Shown here piece after piece: positions 18,471 to 27,700 of a DNA stretch of 64,000 nucleotides. This stretch comes from Prevotella sp. Lineage in GTDB: Bacteria > Bacteroidota > Bacteroidia > Bacteroidales > Bacteroidaceae. Numbering within the stretch: the first letter of the stretch is position 1; each line of letters opens with the position of its first letter. Location of the stretch: positions 36,049-100,048 of the forward strand of contig JAFYYV010000002.1 in NCBI GenBank assembly GCA_017557405.1, read 5' to 3'. The position numbers and the translations under genes are program-made. Below the pieces are notes generated by a model. It searched no databases. It was not told the origin of the DNA and saw nothing but the letters and a program-made list of their open reading frames with translations.

Positions 18471-19288
18471 CCAAGAAAGTGGACTTCGGACTCTATCTCG
18501 ATGGAGGCCCCGAAGGCGAAATCCTACTTCCTGCGCGCTATGCGCCAGAAACGTACAACATAGGTGATGAACTGGATGTATTCATTTATCTTGACCAAAA
18601 TGAGATGCCTGTTGCCACCACCGAGAAGCCTTTCTGCAAAGTAGGCGATTTCGCTTATTTGGAAGTGGCGTGGGTTAACGAATATGGTGCTTTCCTAAAT
18701 TGGGGACTCATGAAAGACCTGTTCTGTCCTTTCCGCGAGCAAAAGCAACGGATGGAGATAGGTAAGAAATACATTGTACACGTACATATAGATCAAGATA
18801 GTTACCGCATCGTGGCATCGGCAAAAGTGGAACGCTATATGGCCGATCCTTTGGATGAGCAGCCAGATGCTCCCATCTATGGTTATAGCTCCAACACTCC
18901 CGTTTCTATCCTTGTCTGGCAAAAGACCGACTTGGGATTCAAAGTTATCGTCGACAACCGCTATCCTGGCCTTGTCTATGAAAAGCAGGTGTTCAAATAC
19001 ATCCATACTGGAGACCGCATGACCGCCTACATACAGAATGTTCGACCCGATGGAAAAATCGATGTGATGTTGCAACCTGCTGGAAGACAACAGACATTGG
19101 ATTTTTCCGATACTTTACTACAATACCTGAAAGATAACAATGGAAAATGTGATTTAGGAGACAAGAGCGACGCAGAAGATATCAAACGCCGATTTCAAGT
19201 CAGCAAAAAGACATACAAGAAAGCTATTGGCGACCTTTATAAACGCCATCTTATCAAAATCACAGAGAACGGAATAGAGCTAGTATAG
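18428..19288 (+). CDS. S1-like RNA-binding protein (CvfB/YitL family)
   Basis: A 286-aa cytoplasmic protein with three tandem S1-like OB folds: residues 1-62 ([19 protein letters not shown]), about 70-140 ([22 protein letters not shown]) and about 150-215 ([20 protein letters not shown]), then a winged-helix end ([20 protein letters not shown]). CvfB in Staphylococcus aureus affects virulence-gene expression by RNA binding; the role here is inferred only from family. Its start lies 43 bp inside the ABC ATPase gene. It meets a minus-strand lipoprotein gene 29 bp downstream with no evident terminator. Confidence 0.88.
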   Translation: MSNLRLGDYNRLRITKKVDFGLYLDGGPEGEILLPARYAPETYNIGDELDVFIYLDQNEMPVATTEKPFCKVGDFAYLEVAWVNEYGAFLNWGLMKDLFCPFREQKQRMEIGKKYIVHVHIDQDSYRIVASAKVERYMADPLDEQPDAPIYGYSSNTPVSILVWQKTDLGFKVIVDNRYPGLVYEKQVFKYIHTGDRMTAYIQNVRPDGKIDVMLQPAGRQQTLDFSDTLLQYLKDNNGKCDLGDKSDAEDIKRRFQVSKKTYKKAIGDLYKRHLIKITENGIELV

Positions 19289-19317
19289 AGAATCCAGAAA
19301 CTATAATAAAGACAAGT

Positions 19318-19734
19318 CTATTTCTGCACTTCCCCTTCTACCACCAACGTCGTGGGACTATTCGACGCATTGCTATAAACGACTGCCGTTCTATAGAAAT
19401 GCGTTGTTGTTTTGTTTTCCGCCCCATCATAGATTAGACGGACGAATCCATTCTCTCCTTGTGCCAATGGCTCCTGCGTATACTCCACGGTCAGGCAATG
19501 ACAACTGGGTTCCACACGATTGATGACCAACGCAGCATCGCCAGCGTTGACAAACCAAAAGTCGTAGGTTTTCACCAAATCCTTGTCCACGCCTCCAAAT
19601 GCACCAAAGTCGTGCACAGAATCGGCAAACTCCATCATTGGTTCCCCCTCAATCGACTTTGCTGGCTGTTTATCGTTGCCACACGAAAGGAATATCCAAA
19701 AGGCTACAAGTGAAAGAATGGTTGTTTTTCTCAT
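19318..19734 (-). CDS. DUF1573 lipoprotein
   Basis: A 138-aa protein with signal and lipobox (VAFWIFLSCG), then one DUF1573 domain: FADSVHDFGAFGGVDKDLVK, TYDFWFVNAGDAALVI, VEPSCHCLTVEYT and VVEGEVQK. DUF1573 is an Ig-like fold found in large numbers in Bacteroidetes; it is probably periplasmic or surface. A paralogue is encoded at 23777-24199. It lies downstream of ompA across a hairpin. Start at 19734 fits the signal peptide. Confidence 0.85.
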   Translation of the reverse strand: MRKTTILSLVAFWIFLSCGNDKQPAKSIEGEPMMEFADSVHDFGAFGGVDKDLVKTYDFWFVNAGDAALVINRVEPSCHCLTVEYTQEPLAQGENGFVRLIYDGAENKTTTHFYRTAVVYSNASNSPTTLVVEGEVQK

Positions 19735-19780
19735 AAACGAATGATAAGACGAATGAAAACGATTCATTCTGTATAAAATA

Positions 19781-19813
19781 ATGACTCATTCGTGGAGACC
19801 ACGAATGAGTCAT
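19781..19813 (-). terminator. Hairpin terminator downstream of ompA
   Basis: A perfect 15-bp stem (19781-19795 with 19799-19813) and a 3-nt loop, 35 bp after the ompA stop. The following minus-strand tail is only moderately T-rich (TATTTTATAC). Processing or mRNA protection is an alternative role. Confidence 0.65.
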
Positions 19814-19847
19814 ATGATTATGGTCCTATTAAAGGAATCCGCGTCTC

Positions 19848-20975
19848 TTATTCAGCGATACAGATTGACACACGGTTCAGATCGTTCTCAGCGAACGGCT
19901 GTACACGTGAACCCTTGCTGTCCTTCATGATGCGGTCAGCAGGAATGTTGTACTTCTGAGTAAGCATGTTGGCAACAGCGTCAGCGCGACCAGCAGCCAG
20001 ACGGTCATTAATCTGGTCGTTACCAGTGCCAGCGTCAGCATAACCTGTTACGCTCACCTTAGCCTTCGGATACTTGTTCAGGTAATCAACGATCTCACGC
20101 ACTTTAGCCTCTTCAGTCTCAACAATCTTGGTGCTGTTAATGGTGAAGAAAACGTCACGACGCAACGGCTCGATCTTCACAGGAGGCTTCGGTGGCTCGG
20201 GTTTAGGCTGCACAGGTGCCACATATGTGTTTTGCTGAACAGGCTCTTCAACGGGCTCGATGAACGGCTCAACCTTCGTGTAAGCCTTGCCCAAGTTGAT
20301 GCGCAGACCAGCAAGAGCGTTGAAATACCAGTCGGGATTGTCACCCCACTTCGAGTTGTACTTGTCGTTCAGGATGTTGGCATTCCCCTCAAGCACCAGT
20401 TTCACAGCATCGCTCAGACGGAAAGCGAACTCCAGACCACCACGGCCGAACGGACGAACCTTCGTGCCGTCCCAGATGTTCTGCAGGTTGTAAGCGTCAA
20501 GCGAGTAAAGCTGCTTTGCGATGTCATTGGCTTCGTCATTCTTGAAGGCAATGTTGGCACCACCACCAAGGAACAAAGTCAGGTTGAAGAAGCGCTTCGG
20601 GTTATAGCCACAGAAAAGGTTCGAGAGGTTGAACATCAGGTCGAGACCTGGTGCCACATAATTGAACTTGTAATCCTTGTTGAAAGGAGTGCCAAGTTTC
20701 GCATCACGATAGTTGGCCCATCCACCTTTGCTCTGCCAGCCATTAGCCTGGATACGAGCAGCGAACACAGGGCTGAACTGATAACCCAAGCTGAGCTGTG
20801 CGTTCGGACTGAGAAGGTCCTTGAACTTAGCTTCACCAAGGGTGTACTGAGCACCACCCTGCAATGTTATGAAGGCGTGCTTCTTGAACTGATACTCAGG
20901 CTCTGCGCTCTGAGCCATTGCTGATGTCGACACCAGTGCCAACGCAGCAATCAATAACGATTTTAGTGACTTCAT
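19848..20975 (-). CDS. OmpA family outer-membrane protein
   Basis: A 375-aa exported protein: signal peptide ending SAMAQ, an N-terminal eight-strand barrel (residues about 30-225; ITLQGGAQYTLGEAKF, YNFLP-like aromatic strands, LAGLRINLGKAYTKVEPF), a Pro-rich linker (PKPEPPKPPVKIEP) and an OmpA-C peptidoglycan-binding domain (DVFFTINSTKI, SVTGYADAGTGNDQINDRLA, GRADAVANML, LNRVSICIAE). It tethers the outer membrane to the wall. A paralogue is encoded at 37262-38410. It begins 40 bp after the triplicated-domain gene, so it may be in the same transcript. Confidence 0.93.
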   Translation of the reverse strand: MKSLKSLLIAALALVSTSAMAQSAEPEYQFKKHAFITLQGGAQYTLGEAKFKDLLSPNAQLSLGYQFSPVFAARIQANGWQSKGGWANYRDAKLGTPFNKDYKFNYVAPGLDLMFNLSNLFCGYNPKRFFNLTLFLGGGANIAFKNDEANDIAKQLYSLDAYNLQNIWDGTKVRPFGRGGLEFAFRLSDAVKLVLEGNANILNDKYNSKWGDNPDWYFNALAGLRINLGKAYTKVEPFIEPVEEPVQQNTYVAPVQPKPEPPKPPVKIEPLRRDVFFTINSTKIVETEEAKVREIVDYLNKYPKAKVSVTGYADAGTGNDQINDRLAAGRADAVANMLTQKYNIPADRIMKDSKGSRVQPFAENDLNRVSICIAE

Positions 20976-21015
20976 AAATTAAATATTTAGTTAATAATAA
21001 TTACTCTTCTCCTGT

Positions 21016-23229
21016 TTACGGACATACGGGACGAATGGTCAAACCATACTCGCGATAAATGCCCGGCATAGGATTGGCATTAACATCAGTTGGATCCGAA
21101 TTGGCACTGAACTGCAGGTTCAATCCATAGTCGGTGTTACGCAGATTCAGCGAACTTGTCCAATATGCACCATATCGTCCATCTTGTTGTAATCTTCCAG
21201 TAGAACCCGTCTTCCATCCACATGCTGGCAGGAAGATGCTCTTCCCACTAGGACCTTTGACTATGAAGCCCGCAACATTAGATTTGTTATAATTGTCTGT
21301 CCACGTCCATGTGCATTCCGTCCACAGTTCACTCATTTCCGACTGTGTCGGTACACGCCATGTACTACCCCATATTTTGCGAGCGGCATCCCACTCGTAA
21401 TTGTCATTGGCATTGAAGGTTTTTCCCAAATCGTCATATGCCCCATTATGGTAATGGATATGAGAGGTTTTCGAATAATCACCATCTTCAGGCTCTGCAG
21501 TGTCGGCCCAAGCTATATAGTAACCGGCCTCCGTCGCACTCTTAGCACCCAAATTAAATTGAGCCCACTTCACACTCAAACCCAAATCAACAGCATTTTT
21601 CGGAGTCACCGAAGGACTGCTAGATTTGTCATAGACCGCACGAATCAACGAGCGGATATACTTGTAATTAGGTCTGGATACTGGCCCACTAGCTGTCCAT
21701 CTACAAAGGACAGGAAGAGTTCCATCAGATTCGATCTCAGCCGTCCAATAGTATATATACCTATTAAATTCAGCGCTCTGTGTACCTGAATAGTAACCAG
21801 CCGCAGGGAAGAAAATAGAATTTCCTGTTTTCTTGCTGGTCAAACAATAACCCGATATTGACGTACCTGTAGATGTCATGCGAGTCTCACGTACCTGAGT
21901 ACAGTTGCTAAACAATTCCTCAAAATCGGCAAATGTGGGCATACGCCATCCCTTGCCCCATTTCACATGTGCAACATCAAATTCAGTTCCAGCAATCGAA
22001 GTTCCCGTGAAACCTGGAGCATAGTCGGCTGGTCTCGTACTGGTCATGTCGCCACTCGTGTCACCCCAACCGAAATAAAGTCCTAAGTCATTACTCGACT
22101 GGGCACCCATGTCCCATTCAGCCCAATACACGCCACCACCCATGTCCACATAATTGGGCTCTGGGAAGCGCGAGGCAGTCTTGAACACCACTTCGTCTCC
22201 ATAGACAGGTATATCATCGACCAACACGTATGGACGTGCCTTGTAGGAAGTCTCTTCATCCAAATCCGTCAACGAGAAAACAGCGGTGTTAGTACCCATA
22301 TCAAGTGATCCGCTTCCTACTACTTTCTTACAACTGCCTCCATATTGCAAACTCACAGTCGACTTACCATACAAAACTCCATACTCGCCAGCCTTGTCGG
22401 CATCGCCCGTCAAAGTATAGGTAGCCCTAAAGTCAGCCTCGTCTAGGTAAATGCTCACATTGTCTTCATTGCAATGAAGCATTTCGATGGCAAGTTCCAC
22501 TTCAAGCCCCTCATCGCCATAGACAGGGCGAATCAACAATCCATAATAGCGTTTCAATGCTTCTAACGAAGGTTGACCTGTCTCATTAAACGAAAGTGAA
22601 AAGGCCGTTTCATCATCCTGCTTGTTATAGACACCCGTCCAATAAAATCCTTTGTTCTGGGCATCCTGAATCTCCTCCAACAAGCGTTGACCACCAGCAG
22701 GAAGGAAGATAGAGTTGTCGTTGCCTTCCACCAGATATCCCCAATTGCCTTCATCGTCTTGCGTCCATGTCCATTCACATTTGTCGATAAGGTCTTGCAT
22801 TTCCTTATCAGTGGGCAGACGCCACTTGTCACCCCACAATTTCTGGGCAATGTCGTAGCTACTGTTGTTCACGATATTGGCAGTAGGATGAGTAACTGGG
22901 AAATAACGAAGGTTATCTGTCATATTAATACCCGTCACATCGCCCCATCCAAAGTGAGTAAAGGTTACGCCTGCGTAATCAGGATTGGTAGTGGTGGCGG
23001 TCAGGTTGATAGGCGCCCACTTTACCGAAAGTCCCAAATCCACGGCCTCGGTAGATGCTGGAGCTGAGGACTCCAGCTCGTAATCATCTTTCTGGAAGGT
23101 AATATCCACCACATCCCACACATAGCGTTCAATGGTGGTGTCATTGAGTTGGATATACACTTTCTGCTGAGCTTGCGCCATAGTGGTACAAAGCAGCAGA
23201 AGTACACATGTCAATAAACTCTTCTTCAT
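21016..23229 (-). CDS. Secreted protein with three Fib_succ_major-like domains
   Basis: A 737-aa secreted protein: signal peptide (MKKSLLTCVLLLLCTTMAQA), a short N-terminal beta module (VYIQLNDTTIERYVWDVVDI), then three homologous domains at about 60-250, 355-530 and 545-737. Each opens with a (V)DLGLSVKWA-like strand and has a (K)WRLPT.xEM..L...C element and a SIFLPA.G strand. Between the first and second is an FN3-like segment (ATYTLTGDADKAGEYGVLYG). The pattern resembles the Fibrobacter major paralogous domain (TIGR02145). Only 3-9 bp separate it from the small secreted gene upstream. Ligand unknown. Confidence 0.8.
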   Translation of the reverse strand: MKKSLLTCVLLLLCTTMAQAQQKVYIQLNDTTIERYVWDVVDITFQKDDYELESSAPASTEAVDLGLSVKWAPINLTATTTNPDYAGVTFTHFGWGDVTGINMTDNLRYFPVTHPTANIVNNSSYDIAQKLWGDKWRLPTDKEMQDLIDKCEWTWTQDDEGNWGYLVEGNDNSIFLPAGGQRLLEEIQDAQNKGFYWTGVYNKQDDETAFSLSFNETGQPSLEALKRYYGLLIRPVYGDEGLEVELAIEMLHCNEDNVSIYLDEADFRATYTLTGDADKAGEYGVLYGKSTVSLQYGGSCKKVVGSGSLDMGTNTAVFSLTDLDEETSYKARPYVLVDDIPVYGDEVVFKTASRFPEPNYVDMGGGVYWAEWDMGAQSSNDLGLYFGWGDTSGDMTSTRPADYAPGFTGTSIAGTEFDVAHVKWGKGWRMPTFADFEELFSNCTQVRETRMTSTGTSISGYCLTSKKTGNSIFFPAAGYYSGTQSAEFNRYIYYWTAEIESDGTLPVLCRWTASGPVSRPNYKYIRSLIRAVYDKSSSPSVTPKNAVDLGLSVKWAQFNLGAKSATEAGYYIAWADTAEPEDGDYSKTSHIHYHNGAYDDLGKTFNANDNYEWDAARKIWGSTWRVPTQSEMSELWTECTWTWTDNYNKSNVAGFIVKGPSGKSIFLPACGWKTGSTGRLQQDGRYGAYWTSSLNLRNTDYGLNLQFSANSDPTDVNANPMPGIYREYGLTIRPVCP

Positions 23230-23238
23230 TATCACTTT

Positions 23239-23757
23239 TTATCTCTTGTAAATCTTAAATGACTGTTTATTGGTTTTGATCACGTAAAAACCGCGCTGCA
23301 AACTGCCGAGATGAATAGTCACCTCGTCGTCATTGCGCTCGGCATCCATCGACATGCGTTTGCCATCGATGGAGAAAAGAGCCACTTTCGTGACATCGTC
23401 CACGCCTGTCATGCGCACCGTTTGACCGTCCACATATTGGAAGGTGAAGAGGTTAGGCATCTCTTCCTCGTTGAGGGAAGTGACAGGACCTGGATCGTCT
23501 GACGACTGGGAGTTGTCGCCGAGATATATTCGTTTGATTAAAGAATAGTCAAATTGGGTAGTGAAATCATTGGATGTAATATAAACAACATCCTGGCCGA
23601 ACTCCACTTTCGGGGTGTCGGCCAAATAGAAATATTGATCAGCCTCGTCGGCATCATTGAATTCCACGATGAGTGCATCACTTGTATTGGCGGCATTGGC
23701 ACCTGCGAATACCGACAACACAGCGAACAGCAGCATATAGAACTTTCTTTGCAACAT
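23239..23757 (-). CDS. Small secreted protein with type IX-like C-terminal tail
   Basis: A 172-aa protein: signal peptide (MLQRKFYMLLFAVLSVFAGA), a beta module (ALIVEFNDADEADQYFYLAD, VYITSNDFTTQFDYSLIKRI), an acidic linker, then a tail ALFSIDGKRMSM...GFYVIKTNKQSFKIYKR resembling secreted-protein sorting tails. It has the same architecture as the small protein at 13855-14262 and likewise sits directly upstream of a large secreted partner. Start 23757 avoids overlap with the DUF1573 gene upstream and matches the signal peptide. Function unknown. Confidence 0.72.
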   Translation of the reverse strand: MLQRKFYMLLFAVLSVFAGANAANTSDALIVEFNDADEADQYFYLADTPKVEFGQDVVYITSNDFTTQFDYSLIKRIYLGDNSQSSDDPGPVTSLNEEEMPNLFTFQYVDGQTVRMTGVDDVTKVALFSIDGKRMSMDAERNDDEVTIHLGSLQRGFYVIKTNKQSFKIYKR

Positions 23758-23776
23758 CGTCAATATATAGTATTTT

Positions 23777-24199
23777 TTACTTTTTTTTGTAAGTAACATC
23801 TCCCACTATGTTATAATGGACAGGTTCCTTTGTACCATTCGAGAACACGACCAAGTGTTTTTTGATATGTCGGGCAGGATAGTTCGACATGTCGAACGTT
23901 CCTCGGATATGTCCTTTTGCCCCCGGCTCCACAAACGAGTCAACCGCATTAACCACCGTACACGAACAAGTGGATTTCACCTTATAGACGTTCAGCGTCT
24001 GTGAGCCGGTGTTACGGAACTCGATGTCGAAATCCTTGATAGGACTATTCTTATAGATGATGCCGAGATCACAAGAGTCGTGGGAGAACTCGAGTCGCGG
24101 CAAACGTGTCTGGTTGCCTTTGCAGGCCACAAGGGCGAGCAAAAAGACAACAGACAAGCCTTTGAGGAGATTATTGTTTGATAAACTCCACATTTCCAT
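23777..24199 (-). CDS. DUF1573 lipoprotein
   Basis: About 140 aa. Lipobox LVAC follows a hydrophobic stretch (GLSVVFLLALVAC). One DUF1573 domain: RLEFSHDSCDLGIIYKNSPI, DFEIEFRNTG-like strand, KSTCSCTVVNAVD and HYNIVGDVTYKKK. Two ATGs (24199 and 24193) are possible; both overlap the end of the upstream lipoprotein gene by about 20-29 bp, implying coupled translation. Paralogue of 19318-19734. Confidence 0.82.
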   Translation of the reverse strand: MEMWSLSNNNLLKGLSVVFLLALVACKGNQTRLPRLEFSHDSCDLGIIYKNSPIKDFDIEFRNTGSQTLNVYKVKSTCSCTVVNAVDSFVEPGAKGHIRGTFDMSNYPARHIKKHLVVFSNGTKEPVHYNIVGDVTYKKK

Positions 24200-24719
24200 T
24201 GTTGGTGTTTGACTCGTCGAACACATCATAGACTCCTTCAGCCTTGAGGTCGAGTAAAGTCAGATACCACTGCCCCTCTTTAAAGATGGGGTTGATATGC
24301 TGGGCAGTCACACCGATTTCCTTGTCGAGGTCACCCGACTTGATGATCTGCAACAAAATAGTAATATCGTTGTTACGTGCGCTACGAATCAGAAATCCCT
24401 TTTTCTTCACACCATAGATGTGGAATTTGCTAAGAACCGCCTTGTACTCTTTGGCCTCCTTGGGTTCCATTGGTACCACTTCTCCGTCTTTCAAACGGTT
24501 GAGCATATCGACAGCGGCATCTACATTGTTGTCGGCAAGCAGACCCATATACTGGTCGATGAGATTGTTAATAGCCAATGTATCTTCGGCGTCGGTCTTC
24601 AGTTCGGGTTCGGGCAAGAGCGGATTTTGATCCTGCTTCTTGTTGTCAGAACACGAAGAGCATGAACTGACAAAAACAATGGCTGAAAACAGCAAAATAG
24701 GGATGATAATACGTTTCAT
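24171..24719 (-). CDS. Hypothetical lipoprotein
   Basis: A 182-aa protein with lipobox VSSC after a hydrophobic signal (MKRIIIPILLFSAIVF), an unusual Cys cluster SSCSSCSD, then a helical NLIDQYMGLLADNNVDAAVD segment followed by strands GQWYLTLLDLKAEGVYDV, reminiscent of NTF2-like or DUF4878-type domains. First gene of the cluster running to ompA; it follows a terminator. Function unknown. Confidence 0.7.
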   Translation of the reverse strand: MKRIIIPILLFSAIVFVSSCSSCSDNKKQDQNPLLPEPELKTDAEDTLAINNLIDQYMGLLADNNVDAAVDMLNRLKDGEVVPMEPKEAKEYKAVLSKFHIYGVKKKGFLIRSARNNDITILLQIIKSGDLDKEIGVTAQHINPIFKEGQWYLTLLDLKAEGVYDVFDESNTNNGNVEFIKQ

Positions 24720-24737
24720 ATAGACTTGTTAAGTGAA

Positions 24738-24769
24738 AAAAGGGGAGGAGTATCAACCCCTCCCCTTTT
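24738..24769 (-). terminator. Rho-independent terminator of the coiled-coil lipoprotein gene
   Basis: On the minus strand an 11-bp GC-rich stem (24759-24769 with 24738-24748) is followed by six Ts. It lies about 20 bp past the stop codon at 24790. Confidence 0.9.
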
Positions 24770-24789
24770 GTTAGTATTCAAGAATCTGA

Positions 24790-27700
24790 TTAGAATTTCT
24801 TAGCCTGAGCCTTAGAAGGCTTGATGGTCACAATCACATTCTGGTAAACAGTACCCCAATAGTACTCAACCGAGACGGGCAGCTGAATCTGGAACTCATC
24901 AACCACGTTACTCAAGTTACGATACTGGAGCTTGCCTTCCTCGAGGTAGATGAAGTCAACATTGTCACTAACTTCTGTCAGTGGTACCCACTTGCCAGCA
25001 GGCTGAGACAGGTTGGTCAGCACATCAGGATTCGTGGAGACGTTGTCGCCTTCCTCAACACCCTGCAGCTTAACTGCCTGGATTCCGTAGAATGTCTTGT
25101 AGTCCAAACCAGAGGTCTCACCAGTCTCTTCGTCGGTCACAACTTCCTTCCAAGTGTCACGCCAATCGGTGTAAGAGAGCAGATCGTCGAGGAGGATGAT
25201 CTGAGGCTCATCACCATGCTCGTAAGAAGCATCCTGAACATCCTTACCAGTTCCTGCCACGTTGATCGGGCGGAGGAAGCGTACCAAGATGTTGTTGTTG
25301 GTGAGAGGAATCTCACAGATCTCAGACTGATCAGCAGTAGCGATAGCACCCTCTTCTGGTTTAGCAATCCAAGCGATGAGGCTAACCTCAGCCTTCAATA
25401 CATCGTCAGCGAGCTCGTTGTGAGCCTTGTAGTTCAACATAGCCTCAATGTAGCCATCGTTGTCCTCAGAGTGAACAAGAGCAATCTTCATGGTCTCAAG
25501 GTCATCACCCTCGATGGTAGCGATGAGCTCAGCGTCCAGAGGATTGGTAACGTATGCATAGAGGTTCTTACCACGCTTGAGCTGAGGATCGGTCACAGAC
25601 TTAATCTTGTTAACAGCAGCGACATCCAAGTCAGAAGCGAAGAGCTTGAAGCTTGTGAGCTTGTTCGGGGTCTTATAGTAACCCTTGAAGGTACCCACCT
25701 GCTTAGAAGACTCGAAGACGAAGTCGGTCTGGATGTTCTTCTTGTCGTAAGCCTTGTTGTTGTTAACCTTCTTACCATCGATCATGGTGTTGATAGTAAT
25801 CCACATGTTGGGCTGTACGGCATCATTCTTGAAGTTGCCTACGAAGACATCAGCGAATGTAGCGTCGAACGGATCAGCTGTCTCCTCGAAGAAGTCCTCA
25901 GGAACGAGGGTCTGAGTGTGAATCTCACGGAGACCACCATCACCTACGATGCTGTTAGAGTTCAGTGAGAACCAGTAGTTAGTAATCTTATGAGGATCGA
26001 AGTCAACTTCACCAGTCACAGTAGCCTTCTTGAAGGCGATGTTGTTAGGATCAGACTTGAAGATCACGAAGATGTCAGGATAAGTGTAGCTCTGGCTCTT
26101 CAGCAAGCAAGCCACTTCAACTTCCTTATTCTTCTTGAAGAGTTCGATAGCCTCGTCGGCAGTAACCTTCCACTCGAAGACAGAAGTACGAACACCATTC
26201 AGATCCTCATCGGGGAGATAAGTGATGGTACCAATCTTCTCAGAAACATTCTTCACAGCAACCCATTCACCCTTCTTGTTCTTGATGTACTGCTGAGCCT
26301 CATCGGGATTAGCAGTCAGTGTAGAACCGTCAGCAAGAGCGGGATCCTGATAGAGAGGACCAGCATTGCCATCCTGATCGAGATAGTTCTTCTCGAAGTC
26401 CTCACGAGAGAACTCTGCGGGCAGAGCATTGTGCTTCATCAAGTCGTACTGAGTCTCAATCCAAGTGGTCGTGCGACCATAAGGTGTAGAACCAGCACCG
26501 AAGCAGTCGTCATACTGGATGTATTCCCACTTGTCGGTAGAAGTGTAAGTTACAGATACACCAGGTGTGGGAACGATTTCAGCAGCGGTCTCAGAAATAC
26601 GTACGGGGATGTAACCATAGTCAAGCACGCGGCCAGTGGACGACTCAATCAGAGATACGCGCACGAGGGGCACACGGTCAACGGTTGTACGGCTCTGGTC
26701 AGCACCATAAGCCTGTTGCTTACCAGTCTTCTCCTCAGGAATCTGAGGACGGAGGGTAATACCATCTTCAGGATTGATGGCAGCCTGTGCAGACTCAGAA
26801 GTCTTGTTGGTACCAATGATGAACTTGGTGAGTTCGAACTTGTACTCAAGACCGTAGCTAGCGAGTTTCTCACTGCTCAGTTTCTCATGAGCACCGTCAA
26901 CAGTAGAGTAGTGTACCTCAACGAGCTTGCTGAGGTCGAGAGTTGCATTCCAATCGACAGTATCCTGACCTTCACCCAAAATGCCATCCTTCACGCGCTC
27001 AGTATTCTCAACGAAATACTTAGCCTCGTCAACAGTAGCAAAGAGGTGAGAGTGGTTCATGTCAATCTCCTTCTTGTTGTACTTAGCAACATAGTCGCAA
27101 GTACCGCAGTGAGTGTTGAGCAGACCAGTCATTGTAATCAGCTCAGGCTCCTTGTTGTTCACGATAGCGTGAGCCAGACGGACATCCTTAATCTGCTGAT
27201 ACTTCAAAGCAGCATAGTCAGAAGTGATAGTGGTATCACCCTTCTCACCCGAACGAACAGTAGCCTTGATAGCGAATACAGTCACAGAATCATCCCACAT
27301 GACAGACTTGATCTTCTCCTGATCGCGAACCTTCAGGTTCACATTCAGCATGCCATTCTCCACCCAGTAAGCGGGCTCCATAGCCTTGTTGACAGAAACA
27401 ACAGCCTGAGAAGAACGAGTGTAATAGTAATCATCGAACTCATAAGGTTTGTCGTCGTCTACTACAGAAACATCGAGGATGCTAGACAATTGAACGTTCG
27501 AAGGATTCATGTGATACTGGGCAACGAGGTTCAGCACCTTGAAGCTCTTCAGCGAGTCGTAACGCTCGTGAATGGTACGTGCGACATCCTCAGCAGCGAA
27601 GTCAACATTGGCTTCCTTACTGTTCTTGTTGTCGATAGTAGTACCCTTCTTCTCAGCGAGGTCAGCGTTGGCAGCGGGGATAGGAGTGCCCTTCTTAGCG

